64,000 nt of DNA from Echinicola jeungdonensis (GCF_030409905.1 NZ_JAUFQT010000001.1:124001-188000), one strand, 5' to 3'; counted from the first letter of the stretch, positions 54,882 through 64,000 are shown. Numbers and translations are program-made. The notes: generated by a model from the sequence alone, not told the origin.

Positions 54882-55996
54882 TAATTTCCCTCAATAAGTT
54901 TTAAAATACAGTTTCTAACTTGCAAAACAGTATCAATTCTGTTTAAATAGTCAATTGCTTCTATTCTATTTCTCCTTCCAATATCTCTCCTTAATACTTC
55001 ATCTTTAGATAAATTATTTATAATTGAAATTATTGAATTATAATCTAGGTAATCTATTCCTAAATCTAGTGAATCATTATTTAAAAAATCCTCTACACCT
55101 GTAAGCTGTTTGAAATAAATAATGGGTAATTCGGCCAAGGCAGCTTCAATTGCCACTCGGGGAAAAGGATCTTCTCTACTACTCATAAAAAAAGCATTCA
55201 TTTCAAAAAACCTCGAATAAACATCATCTACATTTCCTATTAGTTTAAATGTTCCATCAATATTTCTTTTACAAATTTCAAATTCCAATTCAATTAGTTT
55301 ATCGTTTGATATTTCTCCAAACCAATGAAAACATACATTCTTGTCCTTCATCAAAGATGCCAGATGAATTGAAATATCAATACCTTTTCGAAACGTGGGC
55401 GTTCCTGCCATAGCTATATTAAACTTACTCTCCTTTTTAACTATTTGTTTACTAGGATAAGCATACAAATCAAATGGTCCAGGCGCAACAGTTGTCTTAT
55501 TTTTATCAACTCCAAATCGTTTTACAAGATCCTTTTCAATTCTGGAGTTTACCACAAAAAAATGGTCAATTTCTTTAAAATACTTCTTCTCCCGCCCTTT
55601 GAGAAATTGGGAAGAAACCATTTCCATTTCTCTTATGTGACAAATTAATTTTACTTTACAATTGAATTTTATAGGTATTAAAAAAGGGATGGGAACAATA
55701 GTATTAATATAAATTAATTCAGGTTTATAATTATTTATAAAAGCTGGCAAGTCACTAACTTCATTGTTTGCTTTGATAAATAATTTCCTAAAACGTAAGT
55801 ACTTACTTTTAGGAGGAGGAGTATAAATTAAAGTTTTCACATTTTGAGAATATTTTTCTAATATTGGTCCCCCAGACAAAAGTATTACAGTAATTTCCCA
55901 TTGAGGTTCAATATTTTTAATCCCTTGAATTAAAGTTAGCAAAGAAATTGGAGCTCCAGATCTACTAGCATCATTACCAAAGAATAAAATTTTCAT
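54881..55996 (-). CDS. Glycosyltransferase, GT4 family
   Basis: The 371-residue GT-B enzyme begins MKILFFGNDASRSGAPISLLTLIQG, a start seen in GT4 proteins acting in exopolysaccharide synthesis. It has LICHIREMEMVSSQ, FNIAMAGTPTFRKGIDISIHLAS, and FFEMNAFFMSSREDPFPRVAIEAALAELPIIYF (E-x7-E: EDPFPRVAIE). It shares one base with the next gene and abuts the gene upstream (55997), so translation is coupled. Specificity unknown. Confidence 0.92.
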   Translation of the reverse strand: MKILFFGNDASRSGAPISLLTLIQGIKNIEPQWEITVILLSGGPILEKYSQNVKTLIYTPPPKSKYLRFRKLFIKANNEVSDLPAFINNYKPELIYINTIVPIPFLIPIKFNCKVKLICHIREMEMVSSQFLKGREKKYFKEIDHFFVVNSRIEKDLVKRFGVDKNKTTVAPGPFDLYAYPSKQIVKKESKFNIAMAGTPTFRKGIDISIHLASLMKDKNVCFHWFGEISNDKLIELEFEICKRNIDGTFKLIGNVDDVYSRFFEMNAFFMSSREDPFPRVAIEAALAELPIIYFKQLTGVEDFLNNDSLDLGIDYLDYNSIISIINNLSKDEVLRRDIGRRNRIEAIDYLNRIDTVLQVRNCILKLIEGN

Positions 55997-56962
55997 TTAA
56001 CTCAAATTATGAATCCACTTTCCTAATTTAATTAAACCATTTCCTGTTTTGATTATAAAGAGATGCCATATATTGTATCTTTTCTTATTTAAAATGGTAT
56101 TTCTGTTAAGTATTTCATTCCACCTTTCATGAGGAAACATGATTTCTTGAATTTCATTTTGATACTGGATATTTTCATCTATTAATTTGTCAATTTCCAT
56201 AAAATTGAATTGGAATGAATGTGTTTTCTCTGTGATGCCTTTTATTTCCATTACATCTAATATTTCATCTTTTATAAATTCTTTACTTACGTTCACTTTA
56301 TCTGAAAAAATCTTTCCACTTGTCACACCATATATTGCCACTTTAAAATCAAAATCAATGGAAGCCAAACTTCTCCATTTTGGTAACACATAATCTACAA
56401 ATGATCTGTGCTTGTGGGCTTGCAAAAAACACTTTCTATATATATCTGCATAGTATTGTTCGTAATCATGAATCCCTATTATTATGTCAGATTGTTGAGT
56501 TGGAAAGTCTAAAAGCGCCATCTCTCTTTTTATAAATGACTCAGGTCGCAAAGTTTCTCCGTCCTTAGGAATATAGTTAATAGCTTTTTTTAAATGATGA
56601 ATATTATAAAAGTGATTACCTGCTGGGCGAAATATTCCAAAGAATTTATCTAAAATAAGCCCTTGAACACAAAATGTTTTTTTTGAGTACTTGTCTAATT
56701 TAGACAAAACTTTTTCCAGACCAATTTTACTAATTAAAACATCCGCATCAATACATAATAACCAATCCTTCCTAGATTTTATTGCAATTTCAAAAGATCT
56801 TTTAATAGCAGCAGAAAATGGTATTTCATGAACAATATCTATAGATTCTTTTTCAAACAATTGTTCTAGCAATTGTTTACAATTATTTTCGGTTCTTTCA
56901 TTTGAAGAACGAACAATTACTTTAATATTCTGAAATTTCATTTTGAATATTAAGTCAATCAA
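55997..56962 (-). CDS. Glycosyltransferase-like protein (GT-A fold)
   Basis: The 321-residue protein has a GT-A nucleotide site and DxD-like motif KDWLLCIDADVLISKIG near residue 70, then PAGNHFYNIHHLKKAINYI. The family is not one I can name: it resembles GT2-like proteins without the usual SVIIP opening. The start is uncertain: 56962 gives MIDLIFKMKFQNIKVIVRSS, 56941 (MKFQNIKVIVRSSNERT) also works and fits the fold better. It abuts the next gene and lies 34 bp after a methyltransferase gene. Probably a sugar transferase in the same pathway. Confidence 0.7.
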   Translation of the reverse strand: MIDLIFKMKFQNIKVIVRSSNERTENNCKQLLEQLFEKESIDIVHEIPFSAAIKRSFEIAIKSRKDWLLCIDADVLISKIGLEKVLSKLDKYSKKTFCVQGLILDKFFGIFRPAGNHFYNIHHLKKAINYIPKDGETLRPESFIKREMALLDFPTQQSDIIIGIHDYEQYYADIYRKCFLQAHKHRSFVDYVLPKWRSLASIDFDFKVAIYGVTSGKIFSDKVNVSKEFIKDEILDVMEIKGITEKTHSFQFNFMEIDKLIDENIQYQNEIQEIMFPHERWNEILNRNTILNKKRYNIWHLFIIKTGNGLIKLGKWIHNLS

Positions 56963-56996
56963 TAAACTAAATTTACAAAATTCAAACTAACATAAA

Positions 56997-57695
56997 TTAT
57001 GGTTTTATCGCAATTAAATTATAACCAGTAGTCATTGCATCAGTTTTCAATATTTTATCCAATAAATTTGTTAAAGGTCTCTTTAAAAAAAATACAAGAG
57101 GTATAATAATTTTTGAAATTAAATTTGAACGACTTGATTGAATTTGCAATATCCTAACCCACAACACATCAATTGCTTCAAAATAACTATTCCGTTCAGT
57201 AATATTTAAATCTTTAAATTTTTTAAATAAAAATTGCAAACCATATTTGGTAAATCTGTAATAATCATGCGGTCTATCATGAAGAGGGAAAATGAAAGGA
57301 GTAGTAATTATTATCTTACCTTTCGGAACTAAAGCATTAAACATAGTTTCAACTCCTAAATGAGGTGAGTGTAAATGTTCCAAAACTTCACAGCAAACTA
57401 TTACATCAAAAGACTGATAAAAATTAAAACTACATAAATCGCCTAAAATATCGGGTTCTCTTTCTGGATCAATATCAAAAGAAGTTACTTTAAACCTATT
57501 TTTAATAGACCATTTTAATAACAATTTATTTATTTCTCCTCCAGAGCCAATTGTTAACACATTGCTTCCTCTTTTGATATTTTGAAAATGTTCATTCAAA
57601 AATTCATACAAACCTTGTCTAGAACGAATTTTGCTTAACCTTAATAAAATACTATTCATGGAATTAGTTTTTATAAACTCAACTATTGAAACCAT
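56997..57695 (-). CDS. Class I methyltransferase
   Basis: The 232-residue protein has SAM motif VLTIGSGGEINKLLL, KVTSFDIDPE, FDVIVCCEVLEHLHSPH and GKIIITTPFIFPLHDRPHDYYRFT, the last typical of methyltransferases in Bacteroidota polysaccharide clusters. It would methylate a sugar or other small group in the pathway. Its start overlaps the end of the asparagine-synthase-like gene by 13 bp (57683-57695), so expression is coupled. Residues after 165 include NLLDKILKTDAMTTGYNLIAI. Confidence 0.88.
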   Translation of the reverse strand: MVSIVEFIKTNSMNSILLRLSKIRSRQGLYEFLNEHFQNIKRGSNVLTIGSGGEINKLLLKWSIKNRFKVTSFDIDPEREPDILGDLCSFNFYQSFDVIVCCEVLEHLHSPHLGVETMFNALVPKGKIIITTPFIFPLHDRPHDYYRFTKYGLQFLFKKFKDLNITERNSYFEAIDVLWVRILQIQSSRSNLISKIIIPLVFFLKRPLTNLLDKILKTDAMTTGYNLIAIKP

Positions 57696-59482
57696 TTCTT
57701 AAACCAATGCTCTAAACCAATTAATAATAATTGATCATAAGAATTCATTTTATTAAAGTTTCTTATTAAAGCATCTCCATTAATTATATCATTTTTTACC
57801 AATGCTCCATTTATTAGAATAGAAAATGCATCATTTCCTATAATCTCTTCTTTCCACTTCTCTATAGGGCTGCTAAACCCCTTTTTTCTATTTATGTGCA
57901 TGTTTTCAGGAAAGTAATTTTTCATTGCTTTTTTTAGAAGAAACTTTTTCTCTCCATTATTGTAAATAAGATTTTCATCGATTGAGAAAACTAATTCAAT
58001 TAACTCTATATCCAAAAATGGCACTCTAACTTCAATTCCTTTAGCCATACTAATTTTATCGACTTTCACCAAGCAGTGATCCGGCATAAAACAATGAAAA
58101 TCAATTATTTGAGAGTTTAATACAGGTGAATAATTTTGGTTCCAATTTGAAGAAATAACGCTTGTAATCAATTCACTATCATTTAAACCGAAAATCTCAT
58201 CCCTTAATACCGAAGACAAATAGCCATTATATGTAATGTATTTGGAAATCGGATCTTTTCGATTTAGCACTTCTCCCCTCCATATACTTGCTAATCTTTG
58301 ACGATAGGTCGGTTTCGCAAATTGATTATACCAATTGTTAAAATCATCATACCAATTATATCCTGCAAAAAGTTCATCAGCACCATCTCCACCTAGTACT
58401 ACTTTATGCCCTTTATTCTTGACAAGATTAGCTAATGACAAATATGGGAATAACCCATTATAATGGAAAGGTTCTTCATTGATGCTGATCAATTCCTCTA
58501 AACAAGAATTTGCAATGTCTGCATTAATTTCTTTATGAATATGATCAGTTTGGAAAGAATCAGCAATTAATTTAGCATATTCACTTTCATCACTACTTTT
58601 TTCATCAAAACCTATAGAGAAAGTAGATAGCGAATATGGAAGTCTCTTGACTAAAAATGAAGTAATTATTGATGAATCAATTCCTCCACTTAATAATGAT
58701 CCGACTGGGACATCACTTAAAGTTTGTAACTCAATGCTTTCTTCTATTTTGTCTTTAATTTTAAAAATTGCTTCTTCCTTGTTTGATATTTTGGGTTGAT
58801 ATTTTAATTCCCAATATTTTACAACTTTCGGTGTTAAAGAATTGATTGATAATTTCAAATAGTGACCGGGTAATAATTTTTTCACTCCTTTAAAAATAGA
58901 ATATTCTCCTGGAACATTCCCAAATGCTAAATAAAGATTTAACGCCTCTTTATTTAGTTCCTTTCTGAAAGAATCACATTTAAAAAATGCCTTTGGCTCA
59001 GATGAAAATAGGAATACATTTTCATTTTGATAGTAAAATAGCGGTTTAACACCAGCATGATCTCTAGCCAAAAATATTTCTTTCTTATTTTTATCAAATA
59101 TTCCAAACGCAAATATTCCCCTAAGTTTATTTAAACAATCCACACCCCATTCTTCATACCCATGAATTATCACTTCGGAGTCACTATCCGATTTGAATTT
59201 ATGGCCTTTGGTGATTAGTTCCTTTCGAAGACTTTTATAATTATAAATTTCACCATTAAAAGTAAGCCATAAACTTTCATTCTCATTAGAAATTGGTTGC
59301 TTTGCTCTATCACTCAAATCAATAATCGATAAACGTCTATGACCTAAATAAACTCTGTCCTCTTCAAACCCCTTTAAACCAAAACCATCGGGCCCTCTAT
59401 GAATTAACGAACTGAGCATCAACTCAAAATTTTCTCTATTAATGCTATTTTTAAATTTTAACTGACCAAGGATTCCACACAT
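57683..59482 (-). CDS. asnB: Asparagine synthase (glutamine-hydrolysing)-like amidotransferase
   Basis: The 599-residue protein starts MCGILGQLKF: Cys2 is the nucleophile of the class II glutamine amidotransferase domain (residues 1-about 200). The synthetase domain has the ATP-pyrophosphatase loop VPVGSLLSGGIDSSIITSF and a C-terminal end KKGFSSPIEKWK and MNSYDQLLLIGLEHWF. AsnB-like genes are common in polysaccharide clusters, where they likely amidate sugar acids (uronamides) rather than make free asparagine; this is family knowledge, not shown here. Sits 10 bp after the methyltransferase upstream. Confidence 0.93.
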   Translation of the reverse strand: MCGILGQLKFKNSINRENFELMLSSLIHRGPDGFGLKGFEEDRVYLGHRRLSIIDLSDRAKQPISNENESLWLTFNGEIYNYKSLRKELITKGHKFKSDSDSEVIIHGYEEWGVDCLNKLRGIFAFGIFDKNKKEIFLARDHAGVKPLFYYQNENVFLFSSEPKAFFKCDSFRKELNKEALNLYLAFGNVPGEYSIFKGVKKLLPGHYLKLSINSLTPKVVKYWELKYQPKISNKEEAIFKIKDKIEESIELQTLSDVPVGSLLSGGIDSSIITSFLVKRLPYSLSTFSIGFDEKSSDESEYAKLIADSFQTDHIHKEINADIANSCLEELISINEEPFHYNGLFPYLSLANLVKNKGHKVVLGGDGADELFAGYNWYDDFNNWYNQFAKPTYRQRLASIWRGEVLNRKDPISKYITYNGYLSSVLRDEIFGLNDSELITSVISSNWNQNYSPVLNSQIIDFHCFMPDHCLVKVDKISMAKGIEVRVPFLDIELIELVFSIDENLIYNNGEKKFLLKKAMKNYFPENMHINRKKGFSSPIEKWKEEIIGNDAFSILINGALVKNDIINGDALIRNFNKMNSYDQLLLIGLEHWFKKWFQ

Positions 59483-59492
59483 TTTAAACTAA

Positions 59493-60200
59493 TTATATTG
59501 TACATATGACCATTTGACAGGAATGCCATTCTTTCCTATAGCCTATAGGGCCAAATGCTTTCATTATTATTTTTGATAATATTGTTAGTTTTTTTGGGGG
59601 TAGTAATTTATGATCAATAATTTTTAGGCCAATAAATTCTAATAACTTGTTTAATTCATCCTTATTCCATTCTCTTACATGTGAAGCATGAGGACTTTCA
59701 AAACAATTCCTTCCTCTCAAAATATCTCTTTCTGGTGTTGAAATAATTATAATACCATTATTCTTAATTGAGTCTCTACAAAATTCTAATGTCGGTAGGG
59801 GGTTCGACAAATGTTCTATAACATCAGCACAAATAATTATATCTGCTTTATTTTCTAAATTCAATGAAAGATTTTCTAGATCTACTCCATAGAAAAATGA
59901 CTTAGGCAAAGCCTTTAAAGCAAAAGATTTACAATTTGGCTGATCAATTAAAATAAGCTCTTTTAAATAAGGTGCTAAGAACCATTTTCCTTTTGTTCCT
60001 GGACCACATCCTAAATCAATTCCTATTTGATAATTTTTCTTTTTAATTAAACTAGCTGCAAATTTATACACGTCATATTGATAAACCGAAGAAGTTTTAA
60101 TCCTTTCATCATTCCAATACTCACCCACAAACTCTGTTTCATATGTTTTTGCAGTATCATTATCTTTATATCCTTTCTTTATAAAAAACATGTTATCCAT
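59493..60200 (-). CDS. Class I methyltransferase
   Basis: The 235-residue protein has the SAM site QIGIDLGCGPGTKGKWFLAPYL, LILIDQPNCKSF, ADIIICADVIEHLSNPLPTLEF and NGIIIISTPERDILRGRNCFESPHASHVREWNKDEL, the last typical of 3-O- or N-methyltransferases of sugar clusters. There is an alternative start at Met4. It ends 10 bp before asnB and abuts the ABC ATPase gene upstream. Methyl acceptor unknown. Confidence 0.9.
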   Translation of the reverse strand: MDNMFFIKKGYKDNDTAKTYETEFVGEYWNDERIKTSSVYQYDVYKFAASLIKKKNYQIGIDLGCGPGTKGKWFLAPYLKELILIDQPNCKSFALKALPKSFFYGVDLENLSLNLENKADIIICADVIEHLSNPLPTLEFCRDSIKNNGIIIISTPERDILRGRNCFESPHASHVREWNKDELNKLLEFIGLKIIDHKLLPPKKLTILSKIIMKAFGPIGYRKEWHSCQMVICTI

Positions 60201-61406
60201 TTATTTCTTAATTTCGTGAGTGATTTTATGTGGGATTAAAAAAACTGAGGCGTATCCAGGTAAATAATTTTTAACATCGAAAAAGGTTATATTTCTTTGT
60301 ACAGATAGAAATTTTCCTTTATCTCCTTCCAAAATTGATGCGGTAATGAAATATCTACCTGCATTGAAATTAGCATTTTGAAATTCAAATTTATATAGAT
60401 TTAATTTTCCTGAAGTAAATTCAATATTCTCTATTAGCTGCAAGACATTATTTTCTGTTGCATCATTCACTGTAATTAAAATTTTTAAATCATTGTAAAT
60501 AGCTTTTCCGCACAAATCCAACTCAAATTGAATGAAATAGGACTTTCCAAATGTTAATTCCTTGCCTACAGGGTTATCCGTTTCTTTAATCCAAAATTTT
60601 TTAATTAAAATATTCTGAATCTCATTTGTTTTTGTGTGCTTTTCTTGCTTCAAAGCTTTAGTGTAATAAAAAATAATATCACCAACCCCATTACCATATT
60701 TCAAAAGATTTCCCTTTTCTAATAATCCAAGTTTATCACATATTCTAGTTAATTGGGGAATGCTATGGGAAACAAAAACAACTGCTGATTTGGAAATCAC
60801 TTTATATATATGGTTAAAACATTTAACTCTAAAGTCAGAATCTCCAACTGCTAGCACTTCGTCTAATATTAAAACGTCAGGTTCCAGCTGCGCGGCAATT
60901 GCAAAACCTAATCTTACTTTCATACCACTACTATAGTTTTGCACAGGCATATCAACAAACTCTTCCATTTCAGCAAAATTCACTATATCATCAAATTTAT
61001 AATCAATTTCAGCTTTAGAAAAACCTAATATAGCCCCATTATTATATACATTTTCTCTACCTGTTAATACAGGATTAAATCCAGCCCCCAACTCTATCAA
61101 AGCCCCAACCTTTCCCCTCATTTCTATTCTTCCTTCATCAGGGCGAATAAGTCCATTCAGCATTTTTAGGAGTGTACTTTTGCCTGCACCGTTATGCCCA
61201 ATTAATCCTAAACATTCACCTCGCCTTACTTCAAAACTCACATCCTTCACTGCCCAAAATTCATCCTTACGAAGTATTTCAGGATTTTTTATTCCTAATA
61301 CTGATCGGAAAATATCTCCTAATCCATACCAAAGACTACGCTTAAGGCTTTTGCAGAATTTCTTGGAAACCCCCTCTACCTTAATCAATACCTCGTCATT
61401 CCTCAT
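60201..61406 (-). CDS. ABC transporter ATPase, Wzt-like polysaccharide exporter
   Basis: The 401-residue protein has an ABC ATPase domain (residues about 1-240): GLIGHNGAGKSTLLKMLNGL (Walker A), YSSGMKVRLGFAIAAQLEP (signature), DVLILDEVLAVGDSDF (Walker B). A C-terminal domain (about 265-400) is the Wzt-type carbohydrate-binding extension (FWIKETDNPVGKELTFGKSYFIQFELDL), which in O-antigen export recognises the finished chain end. It works with the permease gene 1 bp away. This points to ABC-dependent export of a polysaccharide. Confidence 0.93.
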   Translation of the reverse strand: MRNDEVLIKVEGVSKKFCKSLKRSLWYGLGDIFRSVLGIKNPEILRKDEFWAVKDVSFEVRRGECLGLIGHNGAGKSTLLKMLNGLIRPDEGRIEMRGKVGALIELGAGFNPVLTGRENVYNNGAILGFSKAEIDYKFDDIVNFAEMEEFVDMPVQNYSSGMKVRLGFAIAAQLEPDVLILDEVLAVGDSDFRVKCFNHIYKVISKSAVVFVSHSIPQLTRICDKLGLLEKGNLLKYGNGVGDIIFYYTKALKQEKHTKTNEIQNILIKKFWIKETDNPVGKELTFGKSYFIQFELDLCGKAIYNDLKILITVNDATENNVLQLIENIEFTSGKLNLYKFEFQNANFNAGRYFITASILEGDKGKFLSVQRNITFFDVKNYLPGYASVFLIPHKITHEIKK

Positions 61407-61407
61407 C

Positions 61408-62247
61408 TTATGATCCGCTTCGTTCTACAATTATAGGCATGGCAATCTTGACGACTAATAAAGAAAATAATAGTAAGCCAATTAATACCACACTCCATAT
61501 CCATAAGGGTTGCCAAAGGATAAACCCATAGCTTCCAAAACTGCTCCTAGCTATTTCTAAAAATGGAGTAACAGGATTAATTCCTTGCAGCAATGCCAGA
61601 TTACCTCCCGCTCTCAAAGGATAAATAACAGGGCTTAAATACATTACAAAAGGTAAAATCATGGGTAATGCTTTGCCTATATCCCCATACAGCAAGCCTA
61701 AAGGGGCCAACATTATCCCTATACTAATACCTGTTACCAATAACCCAATGATCCCAATAAAACCAGTTATCCAATTCCAGTTTGGTGGATAACCTAAGCT
61801 CCACAGAATTGGAATCAAAACCATTAACTTTAATAATAAACTAAACAACTGATCATATACTGCTGCTAAAATCAAAGATTCTCTAGGGAAATTTAATTTA
61901 CTCATCATTCCCATTGCACCTTGATAGCGTTGGATAGGTTTGTTAAGGGCCTCTGCAAAAAAGCTCCAAAGAATAGTTCCACATAAAGTAAACGCGGCAT
62001 AATCCATAGGAGCACCATCAATCGACACCACCTTTTGATCATTTAGGAAAATCCAGATTCCTGCCGTAAAAAAAGGAGGAATAAATAGCCAAAAAACACC
62101 CAAAAAAGATCTTTTGTAACCCGCTCTTAAATCTCTAATAAATAACCTGAAGGCCAACTCCCGTCCTTCCTTAAATCCTAAAAAGATCTCGCGAACAAGT
62201 TTGGATACCCCATACTTGTTTTGGGAATTGTAAACAGTGGTTTTCAT
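61408..62247 (-). CDS. ABC transporter permease, Wzm-like polysaccharide exporter
   Basis: The 279-residue inner-membrane protein (ABC-2 type) has RLFIRDLRAGYKRSFLGVFWLFIPPFF near residue 40 and about six hydrophobic segments: AAFTLCGTILWSFFAEAL, LMVLIPILWSLGYPP, LLVTGISIGIMLAPLG, ILPFVMYLSPVIYPL. With the Wzt-like ATPase it forms the exporter for the finished chain. Its stop and the ATPase start (61406) are one base apart. Upstream gap to the methyltransferase gene is 70 bp and may hold a promoter. Confidence 0.93.
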   Translation of the reverse strand: MKTTVYNSQNKYGVSKLVREIFLGFKEGRELAFRLFIRDLRAGYKRSFLGVFWLFIPPFFTAGIWIFLNDQKVVSIDGAPMDYAAFTLCGTILWSFFAEALNKPIQRYQGAMGMMSKLNFPRESLILAAVYDQLFSLLLKLMVLIPILWSLGYPPNWNWITGFIGIIGLLVTGISIGIMLAPLGLLYGDIGKALPMILPFVMYLSPVIYPLRAGGNLALLQGINPVTPFLEIARSSFGSYGFILWQPLWIWSVVLIGLLLFSLLVVKIAMPIIVERSGS

Positions 62248-62317
62248 CTATTTATACTACTAGAAGTATTCAATTGTGATCATTATTTTCCATCAAAGCA
62301 TTGCCTAGATAGGGGGC

Positions 62318-63097
62318 CTATTTATTCTTTCTCCCAATAAATAGTTTTTCCTTGAGGTTAAGTCCTAATTTGGTATATTTTGAGCTTAGATTAAATTCAT
62401 TGACTAAGAAACCAGCCTTCATTAATCTTTTAGTATAATCCAAGCCATAAATCCGAACATGGTCATACTGGCCAAATTCCCTTTCCCTATCTTTTGGATT
62501 TACCACCCCCTCATTTTCATAAGTCTCTTTAAGCTTGAAGGAAATTGGAACTTGCAAAATGGCCTTCCCTTTAGGCTTTAAAACTCGGAACAGCTCTTTC
62601 ATGGCCTTCATGTCATCGCGAATGTGTTCCAATACATGGTTACAAATAATCAGGTCAAAGTAATTATCAGGATAAGGTATTTCAGTAATGTCCATATTCT
62701 CTACATCGGCAGGATAGGAATATCTACCCACAAATAAATCTCCTTTTATATATTGTGTAAACTTTTGATCCTGAATATATTTTGAAAGGTGTTTTTCGGG
62801 TGAAACATGTAAAATAACAGGTAGTGAATTCTCTTTAAAAAATTGACTTTCATGCTCCAAATATGCATATATTAGTCTTTCCCTATCGATAGCGTTGCAT
62901 CGATAGCATCTACATCTCCTCAAACCAGAACCTATAATTTCCTTTTCCTCTATCACAGGAAGGTTAAAACCAAATGCACCTAATCTGGATGATTTGTATC
63001 CACAAAAAGGACATTCATATTTATCACCCTGGAACAAATACACTTTTGCTTTCCTGACTATTGACTTCAGTTTCTCCATGTGTCTAGAAAAATTCAA
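62318..63097 (-). CDS. Methyltransferase with N-terminal zinc ribbon
   Basis: The 259-residue protein has an N-terminal CxxC-CxxC zinc ribbon (YECPFCGYKSSRL and RRCRCYRCNAIDRE) and then a class I methyltransferase: VILHVSPEKHLSKYIQ, YFDLIICNHVLEHIRDDMKAMKELFRVLKPKGKAILQVP, and YGLDYTKRLMKAGF. This fusion is seen in polysaccharide clusters. It would methylate a sugar or lipid-linked intermediate. It is 70 bp before the permease and 7 bp after the SGNH-like gene. Confidence 0.88.
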   Translation of the reverse strand: MNFSRHMEKLKSIVRKAKVYLFQGDKYECPFCGYKSSRLGAFGFNLPVIEEKEIIGSGLRRCRCYRCNAIDRERLIYAYLEHESQFFKENSLPVILHVSPEKHLSKYIQDQKFTQYIKGDLFVGRYSYPADVENMDITEIPYPDNYFDLIICNHVLEHIRDDMKAMKELFRVLKPKGKAILQVPISFKLKETYENEGVVNPKDREREFGQYDHVRIYGLDYTKRLMKAGFLVNEFNLSSKYTKLGLNLKEKLFIGRKNK

Positions 63098-63104
63098 TTC
63101 TTGT

Positions 63105-64000
63105 TTAATCTTTACTTAAAGCTTGGTTATTGGTAGAATTTACTTCCATCATCCAAATGGCCAAATCCTCTGAAAATAGAGAGGCCGATTTATAATTTAA
63201 ATGTACCCCGTCAACAAAATCATAATTGGTATCACTTTTGTTAAAATCCTTAAAGGGAATACCTTTTGAATTACAAAGTTGTTTTATATTGCTCATAGCA
63301 TCTGGGCAAATGCTTTTTTCAATAGCATAAATATTTTTGTCAACGGGCAAAACAACCACATAAACATCCCCTTTTTCATTTAAAAAATCTAATAAAGAAG
63401 TAAAGCTTTTAATCCTATAGTCCGAGCTTTTGACCCTATTTGCCCTTACTTCATACTCTTTGATTTTTGATTTATAAAATCTATCATACCTTTCCTCTGC
63501 AATAGAAGGTGTAGCCTTTAACCAACCATCTTCTTTTAAGTGCATGGAGTTTTCCACAAAATACCTTAAAGGAATTTCATAATAGGGGTTGATGTAAAAT
63601 CGCAACAAATATTCGAGATTAACAACCGGACTAAAAGATGATAATTTTCCTAAAAACAGTTTATTGTCTGGCATCATGGACCTGTCATTAGGATCTTTTT
63701 TTGAAGAAGAAAGAGACCAGGGGTCTACTGTAACGATGAAAACACCATCTTTGCTGTCTTTATCAATTTTTTTATGAATGGCAGCATTATAACTTTCCCC
63801 AAAAGGTGAATGAATAGTAGTGAAAGAAAAATTATATAATTTCTTTTCACCATCTAATTCCAATTTTTCGTTAATCACCGTTGGGACAATGCCTTGAGCA
63901 GCTTTTGATGTTCCAATTACCATGGACTTCTTTTCCCCTCCAACTACCCTTTGATAAAAGGGATCAGCAGTTCCATTTTCCAATAAAAACAACCCAAATA
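63105..64000 (-). CDS. SGNH/GDSL-like protein, 5' end outside window
   Basis: The frame is open through the right edge (upstream codons give ...FGLFLLENG, probably the end of a membrane anchor), so at least 297 codons are visible. MVIGTSKAAQGIVPTVI near the N-terminus resembles block I (GxSxA) and YDFVDGVHLNYKSASLFSEDLAIWM near the C-terminus resembles block V (DxxH) of SGNH hydrolases. In polysaccharide clusters these are often AlgJ/AlgX- or PatA-type O-acetyl handling proteins. Exact role unknown. It is 7 bp upstream of the zinc-ribbon methyltransferase. Confidence 0.65.
   Translation of the reverse strand, partial: FGLFLLENGTADPFYQRVVGGEKKSMVIGTSKAAQGIVPTVINEKLELDGEKKLYNFSFTTIHSPFGESYNAAIHKKIDKDSKDGVFIVTVDPWSLSSSKKDPNDRSMMPDNKLFLGKLSSFSPVVNLEYLLRFYINPYYEIPLRYFVENSMHLKEDGWLKATPSIAEERYDRFYKSKIKEYEVRANRVKSSDYRIKSFTSLLDFLNEKGDVYVVVLPVDKNIYAIEKSICPDAMSNIKQLCNSKGIPFKDFNKSDTNYDFVDGVHLNYKSASLFSEDLAIWMMEVNSTNNQALSKD

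Noticed and set aside
1..64000. tRNA or rRNA genes
   Set aside because: No cloverleaf with the usual T-loop or acceptor stem was found by eye in the gaps; small ones could still have been missed.

Overview
The window looks like chromosomal DNA of a Bacteroidota bacterium, most plausibly a Cytophagales/Cyclobacteriaceae-type marine or soil lineage (inference). The reasons are AT-rich coding sequence with A-rich leaders rather than strong Shine-Dalgarno sites, a TPR hybrid histidine kinase with two receivers, a NagB/PIG-L fusion, a DUF6600-like protein, and many intergenic palindromic repeats. No tRNA, rRNA or CRISPR array was seen.

Region 1 (1-29.7 kb) is core and metabolic. It holds a partial FAD-linked oxidase, methyltransferases (one frameshifted in an A8 run), ssb, and a beta-carbonic anhydrase/SulP pair that probably handles bicarbonate. 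Two aldo/keto reductases, a Dabb protein, the hybrid kinase, hslV and the pyruvate dehydrogenase E2 subunit follow. Then come a YheT-like hydrolase, a YedK/HMCES-type protein, a FabH-like ketosynthase, a MORN-repeat protein and a NagB/PIG-L fusion. A small sugar-use remnant has a cupin isomerase-like gene, a ROK kinase, a GH92 mannosidase pseudogene and a LacI regulator. A DUF6600-like Ser/Arg-rich protein and a polysaccharide deacetylase end the region.

Region 2 (29.9-37.4 kb) is a nested mobile-element locus. A REP-associated (RAYT) Y1 transposase gene lies between two direct copies, about 99% identical, of a roughly 680-bp array of ~123-bp tandem units. An IS21-family element (31407-36682) is inserted in the transposase gene with a 7-bp duplication (ATTCCTT). 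A second IS21-family element (33434-36061) is inserted in the istA gene of the first with a 5-bp duplication (GGCAA). Removing each insertion on paper restores an open frame exactly, so the order of events can be read from the sequence.

Region 3 (37.5-64 kb) is a minus-strand surface-polysaccharide locus that runs off the right edge. In transcription order it has an SGNH-like protein (partial), a zinc-ribbon methyltransferase, a Wzm/Wzt-type ABC exporter, methyltransferases, an asparagine-synthase-like amidotransferase and a tightly packed run of glycosyltransferases. It continues into more loosely spaced glycosyltransferases and two paralogous polymerase-like membrane proteins. The left half (38.7-45.5 kb) has its intergenic spaces filled with about 20 copies of a modular palindromic repeat with conserved CGTCAYTGCGAG-type arms and interchangeable centres. 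The 48-60.5 kb part is clearly more AT-rich than the rest and the IS elements are GC-richer, both suggesting foreign origin.
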